Notes: generated by a model not told the origin, from the letters alone. Shown: positions 18,401 through 28,127, numbered from the stretch's first letter. The stretch is 64,000 nt of DNA from Methanobacterium_C sp963845285 (GCA_963845285.1 CAWJRO010000009.1:62001-126000), one strand, 5' to 3'. Translations and numbers: made by a program.

Positions 18401-19399
18401 ATGAATCATTACTCAAATCAACACTGGAGAAACTCTGAAGGGGGGCCAACAAACTTGCAGAGATCAATTGCAGGTGAGTCCGGTTACATCGTAAGAGAGA
18501 ATATTTTAGACGCATTTGACTTTCCAGAGATGATAGAAGATTATCTCATGGAACTTGAGATAAGGAACTACTCAAAAAACACTATAAAAACTTACAGATC
18601 AATAACAAACAATTTTTACAAATTTTTATTGACTGAAGAAGATTTATATGATGAAAGACGGGTTTTAAGGGCATTTAAAAGGTATATACGTCATTTAAAA
18701 CGTGAAAAAAACGTTTCTCAAAATTACATATACCTTGTTACAGTTGTTGTAAAGAAATTCTTTGAGTTTGGGGGTATAGGGGTTCTTAAAGAAGTTAAAA
18801 CCCCTAAAAGAACAAAATCTCTCCCTAAATCACTTAGTGAAGATGAAGTACAGCGCCTCATTCATGCTATGGACAAACCTAATTCTAATAATGGTTCTAC
18901 ACACCATTCAGTATCTCTGATGCTTAGAAACAAAGTTATATTGGCTCTTTTATATTCAACAGGACTCAGGGTTTCTGAACTTGTAAATCTTGAAATAAAC
19001 AGTTTGGATCTTGACGAAAGGACAATAAGAATAAGGGGAAAAGGTGAAAAGGATAGAATAGTCCTTTTTGATGACAAAACAGGGAAACTCATTGAGGGTT
19101 ACCTTGAGAGAAGAAATTCTGATAGTGAGTACCTGTTTGTTAACCGCTCTGGAAATCATTTGACGCCCCGTTATATCCAGATGATGATAAAGGATTATGC
19201 AAAAGCTGCAGGCATTAAAAAAAGGGTTACACCCCACATTTTAAGGCACTCCTTTGCAACTCACCTCTTGAAAAACGGTGTTGACATCAGGGCAATACAG
19301 CAGCTTCTGGGTCATTCAAACCTTAGTACGACCCAGATTTATACCAGTGTGGACATGCACACCTTGAAGAATGTTTATGATAAGGCGAAGTTAAGTTAA
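18401..19399 (+). CDS. xerA: tyrosine recombinase XerA
   Basis: Resolves chromosome dimers at a dif-like site. N-terminal SAM-like core-binding domain (LEIRNYSKNTIKTYRS) and catalytic domain with the R (STGLRVSEL), K (RGKGEKDR), HxxR (HILRHSFATHLL), H (LGHSNLSTT) and Tyr (QIYTSV) residues all present. The 332 aa length includes about 40 extra N-terminal residues; a TTG at 18455 preceded by AAGGGGGG is a possible true start (314 aa). It follows the Lon-like ATPase by 39 bp. Confidence 0.93.
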   Translation: MNHYSNQHWRNSEGGPTNLQRSIAGESGYIVRENILDAFDFPEMIEDYLMELEIRNYSKNTIKTYRSITNNFYKFLLTEEDLYDERRVLRAFKRYIRHLKREKNVSQNYIYLVTVVVKKFFEFGGIGVLKEVKTPKRTKSLPKSLSEDEVQRLIHAMDKPNSNNGSTHHSVSLMLRNKVILALLYSTGLRVSELVNLEINSLDLDERTIRIRGKGEKDRIVLFDDKTGKLIEGYLERRNSDSEYLFVNRSGNHLTPRYIQMMIKDYAKAAGIKKRVTPHILRHSFATHLLKNGVDIRAIQQLLGHSNLSTTQIYTSVDMHTLKNVYDKAKLS

Positions 19400-19467
19400 A
19401 GACCAATATGAATTCCTTTAAAAAATAACAATATGGAACCTTTTTGAAATAATCTTTTAAAATAATT

Positions 19468-19573
19468 GAGGGTGTTTTATGATTAATTTTCATATGCAAA
19501 ATTTTGTTTATTTTTGAATTTAAAGCTTTATTTATCCTTATTTTTTGCAAATTTTGAACTATGAGACAGCTTC
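19468..19573 (+). repeat. family A miniature inverted-repeat element, copy 5
   Basis: 106 bp, ends GAGGGTGTTTTATGATT and ACTATGAGACAGCTTC, core GAATTTAAAGCTTTATTTAT. Perfect 5-bp duplication TAATT at 19463-19467 and 19574-19578. It lies just after xerA. The rest of the 19400-20134 gap is AT-rich; I see no gene in it. Confidence 0.9.
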
Positions 19574-20134
19574 TAATTTTAACAGACAATCCTGTTCTGA
19601 ATGAACTTTTTTTAAAAATTATTTTCATTGTTTTTATCGCCTATAAAATTTAGAATAAGTTTGTAATAACTTTAGTTTCATACAATTTTAGCTCATAATT
19701 ATCTGAAATTATTAACAGGAAATAACATGAAAAGCAGGAAAAATTTATTCAAATTTTGTTGTGTTGGTCATTTAATTTTGTCTTGGAGTTTTAAGGAAAA
19801 ATTAAAATCTAAAAAACTAGAATAATCTAAAAAATTTAAAACTCATAAAACTTCTCAAATTATGCTTGTTATATACTCAATTAAATATAAATTTGTGGCA
19901 TAACTCAATTTTTATTTTCAATTTTTTTAAACTCCCTTCCCAGTAGGTTTAAGATGTCATGAAATAAACTGTGCTTTAAGGTTTGCAGAAACATGAAGTA
20001 TGGATACGGTGAGTTATGTTTATAGGGGTCAATGATAAAAATTGGAAATGAGAACATGAATAAACAAATACTTTGATTTCTAACTGTGGTGTTTCAATAA
20101 TTTTGCATGTCATTTAAATCTTAAGGAGCATCAA

Positions 20135-21343
20135 ATGGCAGACCAATCTAAAGATTATAAGGATATAGTTAAATCGAATGCATGGAAATTCATAATATTA
20201 CTGGGAGTAGTTAGTCTTCTTGCAGACATGACCTATGAGGGAGCTCGAAGTATCACTGGACCATATTTGGCTATTTTAGGTGCCAGTGCCACTGTTGTTG
20301 GATTTGTGTCCGGGTTTGGAGAGCTTGTGGGTTACGTTCTCAGATTTTTCTCAGGATACCTCAGCGACAAGACCAGGCAGTACTGGGCCATAACCATAGT
20401 TGGATATGCTGTAAATCTTTTAGCAGTACCGTTACTGGCCCTGGCTGGAAGCTGGGAAATTGCAGCAGTGCTCATAATAACAGAAAGATTTGGAAAAGCC
20501 ATAAGAACACCTGCAAGGGATGTTATGTTATCTCACGCCACATCACAAGTGGGAAGTGGTTGGGGCTTCGGAGTTCACGAGGCAATGGACCAGATAGGGG
20601 CCATATTGGGTCCGTTAATAGTTGCGGCTGTTTTATTCCTCAACGGAACCTACCGTGCCGGTTTTGCTCTGTTACTTATACCTGCCCTGCTGGCACTGGC
20701 TGTGCTGGCGCTTTCTCGATTCCTTTATCCTCATCCTCACCACCTAGAACTCAGTCAACCTAAATTAGAAACTAAGGGATTTAAAAGGATTTACTGGATA
20801 TACATCGCTGCGGTGGCCCTTATAGCTGCGGGTTTCACAGACTTCCCCCTCATTGCATACCACTTCCAGAAGAGTATTGTAGTTTCTGCTGCTATCATAC
20901 CAATTTTCTATGCCGTAGCAATGGGAGTAGATGCCATTGCCGCATTGATATTTGGTAGATTATTTGATAAAGTCGGTGTTTCCATAATGATAGTGGTTGC
21001 ACTGTTATCTACACTTTTTGCACCTCTCGTGTTTTTTGGAGGATTCTACGCAGCTTTAGCTGGAATGGCACTGTGGGGTATAGGTCTGGGAGCTCAGGAA
21101 TCCATAATGAGGGCCGCAGTGGCAATCATGTCTCCTGTTGAAAAGAGGGGAGTTGCATACGGGGCTTTTAACACAATTTATGGTGTGTCATGGTTTTTAG
21201 GAAGCGTTTTGATGGGAGTGCTTTATGATATCTCCATATTTTACCTGGTTGTGTTCTCCATGGTCATGCAGCTTTCATCAATACCTCTGTTCCTTGTTAT
21301 AATGAAAATAAAAGGAAAAATGAGTAGCATTGATAAAAGTTAA
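20135..21343 (+). CDS. MFS transporter
   Basis: 402 aa with 12 predicted membrane helices and MFS signatures: SGYLSDKTRQ between helices 2 and 3, and GRLFDKVG at the equivalent place in the second half. The N-terminal DMTYEGARSITGPYLAILGA segment recalls a group of archaeal/bacterial MFS proteins of unknown substrate. ATG follows AAGGAGCATCAA. Codon use looks slightly richer in G+C than the neighbours, by eye. Efflux is a guess. Confidence 0.85.
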   Translation: MADQSKDYKDIVKSNAWKFIILLGVVSLLADMTYEGARSITGPYLAILGASATVVGFVSGFGELVGYVLRFFSGYLSDKTRQYWAITIVGYAVNLLAVPLLALAGSWEIAAVLIITERFGKAIRTPARDVMLSHATSQVGSGWGFGVHEAMDQIGAILGPLIVAAVLFLNGTYRAGFALLLIPALLALAVLALSRFLYPHPHHLELSQPKLETKGFKRIYWIYIAAVALIAAGFTDFPLIAYHFQKSIVVSAAIIPIFYAVAMGVDAIAALIFGRLFDKVGVSIMIVVALLSTLFAPLVFFGGFYAALAGMALWGIGLGAQESIMRAAVAIMSPVEKRGVAYGAFNTIYGVSWFLGSVLMGVLYDISIFYLVVFSMVMQLSSIPLFLVIMKIKGKMSSIDKS

Positions 21344-21540
21344 GTACTTATTTATGAATTAGATAGTAGTTGCACTGATTTTATGTAGCTGACACTTTAA
21401 ATTATTTAATATACTCCAAGGTTAGGAATTCTAAAAGCTTTTGAAAGGCTTTAAAATGTGTATAAATCTATTAAATTTCTTGAATCACCTTTAGGATGAG
21501 AAATTCATGAAAAAGTATTTATAATATCTGAACATACTAG

Positions 21541-21573
21541 TATAAAAGTGGTTAACTTTCAGTTACTTAACCA
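21541..21573 (+). promoter_or_regulatory. predicted bioY promoter with operator-like inverted repeat
   Basis: TATAAAAG at 21541-21548 is followed directly by an inverted repeat TGGTTAA-N11-TTAACCA (21549-21573), which would cover the transcription start. This is a common place for archaeal repressors and could be a biotin-responsive site. The remainder of the 21344-21670 gap contains a second TATA-like stretch near 21517 and nothing else. Confidence 0.45.
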
Positions 21574-21670
21574 ATTAAAGACTTTTTTAATATCCCGAAG
21601 CGAGGAATGGCTCTGGAATATTGATAATAAATAGGTTTGATTTATAAATTTATAATCCGGAGGAATCTTG

Positions 21671-22330
21671 ATGGAAATATCCATTGATAATTATTTTGAA
21701 AAAAGGTACATGCTGTTTAAATGGCGTTCTAACGCTTCTTTGGCCAATAAAACTGTAATGGCATTATTTATGGCATGTATCACAGGTATCATGGCTCAGG
21801 TAATTATACCATTACCATGGACTCCAGTACCGGTTACAGGACAGACTTTTGCGGTGCTTGTTGCAGGAATCTTTCTAGGACGTAAATGGGGAGGATTTAG
21901 CCAGCTATTCTATGTTGGAATAGGGGTTGCAGGTGTACCCTGGTTTGCAGGAATGGCAGGTGGAGCAGATGCATTACTCGGTGCATCAGGCGGTTACCTC
22001 ATAGGTTTCGTACTTGCAGCATTTTTCCTGGGATACTTCGCAGACCGTTACGTAAAAGCAAGGAACTTCATCCCAATGCTTTCGCTCATGCTATTTGCAA
22101 ATTTTGCTCTCATATATATCCCAGGACTTGCAGTACTCAGCATCTGGACACAGGCTGCAACAGGTGTTCAACCAAGCATCTGGACCTTACTTGTAATGGG
22201 AATTCTGCCATTTTTACCAGGAGAGGTTGTGAAAGTGGGGGGTGCAGCAGCCCTTGCTAAGGCCGTTACACCAAAAAAACCTTTCACTGGTGGAGAAATT
22301 GACACTGAAAGGGCAAAAAACTTGTTCTGA
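21671..22330 (+). CDS. bioY: biotin transporter BioY
   Basis: 219 aa substrate-binding (S) component of an ECF-type biotin transporter, with six hydrophobic helices and the family motifs PVPVTGQTFAVLVAG, GGYLIGFVLAAFFLGY and LPFLPGEVVKVGGAAALA. The ATG at 21671 follows CCGGAGGAAT. No EcfA/T genes are next to it, so it may use a shared module or work alone. A DUF1284 gene follows after 28 bp and may be co-transcribed. Confidence 0.93.
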   Translation: MEISIDNYFEKRYMLFKWRSNASLANKTVMALFMACITGIMAQVIIPLPWTPVPVTGQTFAVLVAGIFLGRKWGGFSQLFYVGIGVAGVPWFAGMAGGADALLGASGGYLIGFVLAAFFLGYFADRYVKARNFIPMLSLMLFANFALIYIPGLAVLSIWTQAATGVQPSIWTLLVMGILPFLPGEVVKVGGAAALAKAVTPKKPFTGGEIDTERAKNLF

Positions 22331-22358
22331 TACAAGTTCTGCAGGCGTATCTGATCCA

Positions 22359-22757
22359 ATGAGGATCAGAGCCCATCACCTCCTTTGTATGCAGGGGTTT
22401 CAGGGGTACGGTTACAGCAAAGATTTTGCTTTGCATATGCTCAAAGTTGTGGATCATATAATGGACAATCCTCTCTGTGACATTAATATAATCACTGAGT
22501 GTGATGAAATCTGCTTGCACTGCCCACATAATATTGGGGAAATTTGTTGTAAGAGGCCCCATGCTGATGAAAACGTAAAGAAAATGGATATCCAGGTTCT
22601 TGAAAAACTCAGCATTTTGGAAGGTTCAAAGATCGAAGCTTTTAAGATCCTTGAGCATGTGAACAAAATCTTTAAGGCACGTAAAGATGCCCGGGAAGTT
22701 TGTGGAGACTGTTTATGGTTAAATAAGTGCCTTTGGTTTATTGGAAAGCCCATTTAA
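22359..22757 (+). CDS. DUF1284 family cysteine-rich protein
   Basis: 132 aa beginning MRIRAHHLLCMQGFQGYGYS, the typical DUF1284 N-terminus. Cysteines lie in CDEICLHCPHN, EICCKR and CGDCLWLNKC, consistent with an iron-sulfur or zinc site. The frame is open further upstream (from 22242) but that part overlaps bioY and lacks family similarity. Function unknown; the bioY neighbour makes a link to biotin uptake or use conceivable. Confidence 0.8.
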   Translation: MRIRAHHLLCMQGFQGYGYSKDFALHMLKVVDHIMDNPLCDINIITECDEICLHCPHNIGEICCKRPHADENVKKMDIQVLEKLSILEGSKIEAFKILEHVNKIFKARKDAREVCGDCLWLNKCLWFIGKPI

Positions 22758-22777
22758 ATCTTATTTTTTATATTTTC

Positions 22778-22884
22778 GAGGCTGTCTCATAATTATTTGT
22801 AACATATACAATTTTGCTTATTTTAGAATTTAAAGCGTTACTTATCCTTATTTTTTTGTAAATTTTGAATTATGGGACAACCTA
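22778..22884 (+). repeat. family A miniature inverted-repeat element, copy 6
   Basis: 107 bp, ends GAGGCTGTCTCATAATTAT and ATTATGGGACAACCTA. Flanks TTTTC and TTTCT are similar but not an exact duplication. Its right end contributes an ATG (22872) in frame with the following transporter gene. Confidence 0.85.
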
Positions 22885-22991
22885 TTTCTTGGTTTCATAA
22901 CTATTTCCTCTATACTTTTGAATACTTTTTCCCAAAAAATAAATACTGGACAATGCCATATTATACGTATAAAAAGTTTAAGGGGACAACT

Positions 22992-24542
22992 ATGGCTGAA
23001 CGTCAGTATAAATGGGGTGCAGTAATAATCGCATGCATGGCGGTATTTATCATTGTTCTAGATTCCTCTGCCATGAATGTGGCCATTACAGCGCTTGTTA
23101 AAGATTTGAATACCACTTTGTCAATGATTCAAGCTATAATTGTTTTATATGCACTTATAATTGCTTCTTTCATGTTGTTTGGAAGTAAACTTCAGGATAT
23201 TCTTGGTAGGAAGAAGACGTTTTTAACTGGACTTTTCATATATGCATCAGGAACCACCATAGCCACTTTAAGTGTTAATGCGGGTATGCTTCTTTTAGGA
23301 TGGGCAGTTTTGGAGGGTATTGGTGCGGCATTGATGTTACCTGCCACCACAACTATTGTAGGGGCCAGTTACAAAGGTAAGGATAAAATCACAGCCTTTG
23401 GGATATGGGGAGGTATTGCAGCTATGGGTGCAGCCATAGGTCCAATAGTTGGGGGAGTATTCACCACATATCTCACATGGAGGTTGGTATTTGGTTCTGA
23501 ACTGATTTTCGTTGCTGCAATACTGATCTTCAGAGGCTACCTTACAGAATCTCAACCAACCCTTAAATGGAATGATTTGGATGTGGTAGGGGTTATATTA
23601 TCCATAGTTTCTCTGGTTTTATTAGTTATGGGTATTCTACTTTTAAGCAAACCGCAAAACTGGGCTTACGTATCTGTTCTTTTAGTTTCAGGTTCCATTC
23701 TCTTTATGGTATTTCTGTTATGGCAGAGGAGAAGGATCAACAGAGGTCTTGAACCCCTTTCTGATATATCCCTTCTAAAAAATCGTATCTTTGGACTGGG
23801 AAATATAAACTCCATAATACAGCAGATACCCCTTGCAGGTTTTCTTTTCATAATTCCAGTATTTCTGCAGCAGGTAACCCATCTAAATGCCTTCATGACA
23901 GGATTGGCTCTTTTACCGGCATCTATCACTATTCTTGTATTTTCACTGCTTGGTGCTAAAGTTTCAGCCCGTTTAGAACCTAAATATATTTTAATGGTTG
24001 GTTTTTTAGTATCTGCTTTAGGAACATGGATACTGGGAGGAACCTTCAACATCAACACCCAGATAACCGACATAATTCCAGGAACCATTGTGTTCGGTGT
24101 TGGAGTGGGACTGTTACTATCCCAGTTAACCAATCTCACAATGTCTGCAGCCAGAAGCGATCAGGAATCTGATGCTGCGGGCTTTTTAAATGCCTTTAAG
24201 AACCTGGGATACTCTATGGGTACGGCTTTAATTGGTGTTCTGTTATTACTGGGGGTATTTTGGGGACTTACTGCATCTATAGAAACATCTGGCCTTTCCG
24301 GGAATATGACCACTGAACAGATTCAAACTAGCTTATTCAACTACGTTGAAAAAATGCAGACAATTACTCCTCAGGATATTCCATCCAGTCTGGTTCCACA
24401 GGTCACCCAGATAGTTGATTCCACCATAAGTTCAGCTATGAAAATGACTTTCAATGTGCTAGCTATTATTTTCCTCTTGGGATTTTTCACAAGCCTTTTC
24501 CTGCCTCGCAGAAAGATTAAAGGTTCTTTTAAGGGTTCTTAA
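22992..24542 (+). CDS. MFS drug-efflux transporter, DHA2 (14-TM) type
   Basis: 516 aa with about 14 membrane helices and the EmrB/QacA pattern: VLDSSAMNVAITAL in helix 1, the LQDILGRKK loop motif, and the antiporter motif GPIVGGVF in helix 5. A large loop lies before the last helix (about 440-485). ATG at 22992 (MAERQYKWG) is chosen; the open frame runs back to an ATG inside the family A repeat, but the intervening 40 residues are not transporter-like. No adjacent TetR-type regulator. The substrate is unknown. Confidence 0.88.
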   Translation: MAERQYKWGAVIIACMAVFIIVLDSSAMNVAITALVKDLNTTLSMIQAIIVLYALIIASFMLFGSKLQDILGRKKTFLTGLFIYASGTTIATLSVNAGMLLLGWAVLEGIGAALMLPATTTIVGASYKGKDKITAFGIWGGIAAMGAAIGPIVGGVFTTYLTWRLVFGSELIFVAAILIFRGYLTESQPTLKWNDLDVVGVILSIVSLVLLVMGILLLSKPQNWAYVSVLLVSGSILFMVFLLWQRRRINRGLEPLSDISLLKNRIFGLGNINSIIQQIPLAGFLFIIPVFLQQVTHLNAFMTGLALLPASITILVFSLLGAKVSARLEPKYILMVGFLVSALGTWILGGTFNINTQITDIIPGTIVFGVGVGLLLSQLTNLTMSAARSDQESDAAGFLNAFKNLGYSMGTALIGVLLLLGVFWGLTASIETSGLSGNMTTEQIQTSLFNYVEKMQTITPQDIPSSLVPQVTQIVDSTISSAMKMTFNVLAIIFLLGFFTSLFLPRRKIKGSFKGS

Positions 24543-24661
24543 TCCCCCCATTTTTTTGAAAAATAGAATTTTGTAGTTATTAAAGTTCAAATTATTTAAA
24601 CTCCTTTTCTAGTCTTTATAAACAGTTATACGGTCGTGTAAAAAAAAATTTATATCATAAT

Positions 24662-24679
24662 TTACATATCTATATGTAA
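24662..24679. promoter_or_regulatory. palindrome TTACATAT-CT-ATATGTAA upstream of membrane protein gene
   Basis: A perfect 8-bp inverted repeat with a 2-bp spacer, 32 bp before the next start codon, in the region where a promoter is expected. It resembles the TTACAT/ATGTAA repeats before the DUF2178-XRE operon at 52.9 kb. Could be an operator or chance in AT-rich DNA. Confidence 0.35.
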
Positions 24680-24710
24680 TAAATTAAGGGTAAAACTAGG
24701 GGGTAAAAAT

Positions 24711-25052
24711 ATGGGAGAAGTTAAAAAATTGAAATCTTTACCAGTTTTCGATTTTTCCTTGATTATAGCAGTGATTTGGGCGGTTATATCCTTTATATTG
24801 GGGGTCATTTATTTCATTGTAGGATATGCGGCGCTGCACCAAGCGAGTACATTTATTATCAGTTTAAACAATAATACCACAGCTGTTGTAAATTCCGTGG
24901 CTAGTTCTATCAGTACTATGGGGGCATTGTATCTAATTATCGTATGGCCTATTATGACATTTTTCCTGACTTTTATAGGGGCCGCAATAGTAGCTTTACT
25001 CTACAATTACTTAGCACCCCGAATTGGTGGTATTAAACTAGAACTTGAATAA
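24711..25052 (+). CDS. two-helix membrane protein of unknown function
   Basis: 113 aa with two strong hydrophobic segments (about 16-40 and 73-100) separated by an Asn/Thr/Ser-rich loop likely outside the cell, and an amphipathic C-terminus (RIGGIKLELE). ATG follows an AGGGGG site. I do not recognise the family with certainty; the overall build recalls small DUF3566-like archaeal membrane proteins. The gene has its own T-rich terminator region. Confidence 0.75.
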   Translation: MGEVKKLKSLPVFDFSLIIAVIWAVISFILGVIYFIVGYAALHQASTFIISLNNNTTAVVNSVASSISTMGALYLIIVWPIMTFFLTFIGAAIVALLYNYLAPRIGGIKLELE

Positions 25053-25054
25053 AA

Positions 25055-25087
25055 AAAATTTATTTTTTTATTTTAATCCTTTTTTAG
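25055..25087 (+). terminator. T-rich archaeal-type terminator
   Basis: Several runs of five to seven T directly after the stop codon of the two-helix membrane protein, with no strong hairpin. Typical of archaeal factor-independent termination. Confidence 0.4.
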
Positions 25088-25260
25088 TATAATTTATTAA
25101 CATCTCTAATAAATCTTGCAGTAAAATTTCTCTTTATAATAATTTACCTATTTTTAGCAAGCTTTCCAACTCACAACTACTTCAAACTTCACAATGTGAC
25201 AGATGGAGGCATCATTTGTTTGATTTTTGAAACTGAAAATACTGATTAAGGATGCTCTGT

Positions 25261-27861
25261 TTATATTCGGGCTTTGTACTCCACCTCTTTGAACTTGATC
25301 TCAAATTTAGTTCCATTATCCCTACAAAGTTTAATATCTCCATCAATTTGATTTACTAAGCTGGTTACCAATTGTAAACCTAATGTTTTGGTGTTTTGAA
25401 AGTTCAGGTCTTCTGGGAAACCAACACCATTATCCCGCACTGCTATACTGAAAGTATCATGGTCAGCATTTAATTTTAGGCTGATTTCACCTCTTTGGTT
25501 AGGAAAAGCGTGTTTTATAGAGTTAGTTACAAGCTCGTTGATAATCAGACCACAGGGTATGGATGTGTCTACGTTTAAGTTGATGCTTTCTCCTTCTGTT
25601 TTTATCTTTATCTTTTCTGGATCCTCCACGTAGGTGTACATCAGGTTTGAACATAGACTCTTAACGTACTCTGTGAAATCGATCTTTGCAAGGTTATCAG
25701 ATTTATATAACTTTTCATGTATGAGGGCCATTGATTTTACCCTACTTTGGCTTTCTTCAAGTGTTTTAATGGCTTCATCATCTTCTAGATGGCTTGATTG
25801 GAGGCTCAAAAGGCTTGAAATTATTTGCATATTATTTTTAACCCTGTGATGTATTTCCCGTAACAAAAGTTCTTTTTCTTTGAGAGATTCTTTTATCTTT
25901 TTTTCTGCCTGTTTACGTTCACTGGACTCTAAATATGTGGAAATCATATTTGAAATTGATGCTGCAAAATCCTGGTCTTCAAAGCTCCAAATTCTTTTTT
26001 CTATGTTTCTATTGCAGATCACTCCGACCACATCACCGTTGATCCAGATTGGAACATCCATTAAGGAAGTTGTACCTTGAGGTTTGAGTACAACTTGGAG
26101 TTCTTTGATTCTAGAATCGTTCATAGCATCAAAAACTGCTAAACTAAGATTTTCTTTAAGTAGAACCAAATAATTTGGGATATTTTCAGTTTTAAACTTT
26201 TTACCCTTACTGTGAGAGTTCTTGCTCAGATTGTAATTATCATAACATTCTAATTCTGTCTTATCAGGGTTTAAAAACCATATACTGACTTCATCAACGC
26301 TTAAAACATGTGAAACTGATTCAATGACCTTTTTTAGGGAACCGTTAAGATCATGCATGTCATTTTTAGCCAGTTCAAGGAGTACTTCTTGTCTTTTGAT
26401 GGTCTTTTCTGATGTATCTCGTGCTTTTCTCTCTCGAAGCACTCTTTCAGTCACATCTTCCCCTGAACTTAAAGTTCCTATTACATTGCCTTTAACATCC
26501 CTGAGCACGGTTCTGTGCCATGATATAATTAATTCACCCTGATCTTTGCTTAATATTCGGGTTTCAAAATTTTCAAAACAGGAGTCATGATTTCCAGTTA
26601 TTAATGCATTAAAAATGTTTTTACTGGTTTTTTTACCCTGCATTGGGAGAAAATTTTCAAACCAATTTTTGCCTTTGATTTCACTTTCAGTGTAACCTAA
26701 AATTTCACATCCTGTACTATTTATTCGTGTCACAATTCCGTTTAAATCCAAAACAACGAGTATGGTTCCTGCCATATTGAAGTACATTTCTGCTCTTTCT
26801 CGTTCAGCTATCAATGATTTTTCTGTTTCAATTCTCTTTTTTATTTCATCTTGGGCCTCCATGTAGAGCTGTTTATTTTCATTTAGGGACATAATCTGGC
26901 GGATAACCACCAGAAATATGAGTATTCCCATTCCCACATCTGCGAGTACTAAATCAGTTGAAGAAAGGCCTGTTCTTGTATTAATTATGATATAAGACGC
27001 ACATACCAGTATGAGGGGAACATAAGAAGTCCAGCTGAACTTTTTGGGATCTTCAGATTTAGGTGTTTCTGGAAGGCTTTGTTTCAGTTTATTTCCTTCT
27101 ATTAATCCTGCAAGTCCCACTAAAAGATTGGAAACCAACCAACAAGCATCAATAAAACTTCCTGAAATATAACCATTGTTTAATAATAAATAATAAAACA
27201 TAAAGTTCGTTATAATATTTAAGGTTAAACTTAAAATCAGTAAAACCAGGATCATATCACTTAAATCTCTAATTTTGTTAAATATAAGATCGTAAGATAT
27301 GTAAAATAGTATAAACCCCATTATAATGTATAACACTGATAAAAACATCCATAAAGGATTTGAAGTGCTTCTTAAGATGCTGGGCATACTTAGGAAGACT
27401 CCTAAAAATAATGCCGCAGACATGGAAATTATCACCATATCCATAATGGTCCTGATTTTTTTTTGTTTTGATGTTATGGGAAAGTACAGAATCCCCAGTG
27501 CAAAAAAGGGGTAGAATAATAAATATAAAATGTTAAAACTTGATTTGAACGGTTGGCTGGTGGTAGATATGTTTAAAAGAGCCCAGTTTACATCCCCCAT
27601 AAAATAGAATAATTGGCCAATTAAAAGGAAAACCCATGGTAAATAAACACGTTTACCCCATTTTTTAGAGTTTTTAACTGCATATAATAGTCCTAAAACA
27701 GTTAACATATTAAAAATAAGTATGACTATACTACTCACATGTATTCTGAGATCTATATTTCCTATAAAAAATGTAATAACTGTCAGATAACCTAAAATAG
27801 CTATCATTCCAACAACAGCAATTATAATTGTTGTGTGTAGTTCCTTCTTGGGGGTCTGCAT
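25261..27861 (-). CDS. membrane sensor histidine kinase (PAS-GAF-HisKA_2)
   Basis: 866 aa. Residues 1 to about 340 contain eight or so membrane helices forming an input domain. A coiled linker (EAQDEIKKRIETEKSLIAERERAE), a PAS domain with PAC segment (ending SGEDVTERV), another coil, and a GAF domain (about 500-640) follow. The kinase core has the HisKA_2 box LREIHHRVKNNMQIISSLLS with the phospho-His, then HATPase motifs (NELVTNSIKHAF, RDNGVGFPEDL, GLQLVTSL). No response regulator is adjacent, so the partner lies elsewhere. The start is the ATG at 27861 after TAGGAATT. The signal sensed is unknown. Confidence 0.9.
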   Translation of the reverse strand: MQTPKKELHTTIIIAVVGMIAILGYLTVITFFIGNIDLRIHVSSIVILIFNMLTVLGLLYAVKNSKKWGKRVYLPWVFLLIGQLFYFMGDVNWALLNISTTSQPFKSSFNILYLLFYPFFALGILYFPITSKQKKIRTIMDMVIISMSAALFLGVFLSMPSILRSTSNPLWMFLSVLYIIMGFILFYISYDLIFNKIRDLSDMILVLLILSLTLNIITNFMFYYLLLNNGYISGSFIDACWLVSNLLVGLAGLIEGNKLKQSLPETPKSEDPKKFSWTSYVPLILVCASYIIINTRTGLSSTDLVLADVGMGILIFLVVIRQIMSLNENKQLYMEAQDEIKKRIETEKSLIAERERAEMYFNMAGTILVVLDLNGIVTRINSTGCEILGYTESEIKGKNWFENFLPMQGKKTSKNIFNALITGNHDSCFENFETRILSKDQGELIISWHRTVLRDVKGNVIGTLSSGEDVTERVLRERKARDTSEKTIKRQEVLLELAKNDMHDLNGSLKKVIESVSHVLSVDEVSIWFLNPDKTELECYDNYNLSKNSHSKGKKFKTENIPNYLVLLKENLSLAVFDAMNDSRIKELQVVLKPQGTTSLMDVPIWINGDVVGVICNRNIEKRIWSFEDQDFAASISNMISTYLESSERKQAEKKIKESLKEKELLLREIHHRVKNNMQIISSLLSLQSSHLEDDEAIKTLEESQSRVKSMALIHEKLYKSDNLAKIDFTEYVKSLCSNLMYTYVEDPEKIKIKTEGESINLNVDTSIPCGLIINELVTNSIKHAFPNQRGEISLKLNADHDTFSIAVRDNGVGFPEDLNFQNTKTLGLQLVTSLVNQIDGDIKLCRDNGTKFEIKFKEVEYKARI

Positions 27862-27890
27862 AATCAATTCCTACTGCTATTAAAATGAGT

Positions 27891-27995
27891 GTGACTGTCT
27901 CATAATTATTTGTGACATCTAATTTTGATTATTTTTGAATTTAAAGCTTTATTTATCCTTATTTTTTTGTAAATTTTGAATTATGGGACAACCTA
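27891..27995 (+). repeat. family A miniature inverted-repeat element, copy 7
   Basis: 105 bp, ends GTGACTGTCTCATAATTAT and ATTATGGGACAACCTA; GAGT occurs at both flanks offset by one base. It lies 29 bp upstream of the sensor kinase start, so it may sit in that gene's promoter. Confidence 0.82.
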
Positions 27996-28127
27996 GAGTC
28001 ATTAAAATCATTAGATTACATACATAGTAAGATTAGAAGATATTTAAATGTTGATGTTCTTAAAACTGTCTTAAATCAAGTTTTTAAGATAAAATTAGTT
28101 TTAAAAGATTTTGATCAATAAAAATTA

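Noticed and set aside
22872..22991. N-terminal 40-residue extension of the DHA2 transporter
   Set aside because: It begins inside a repeat element, and the following MAERQYKWG start fits the family better.
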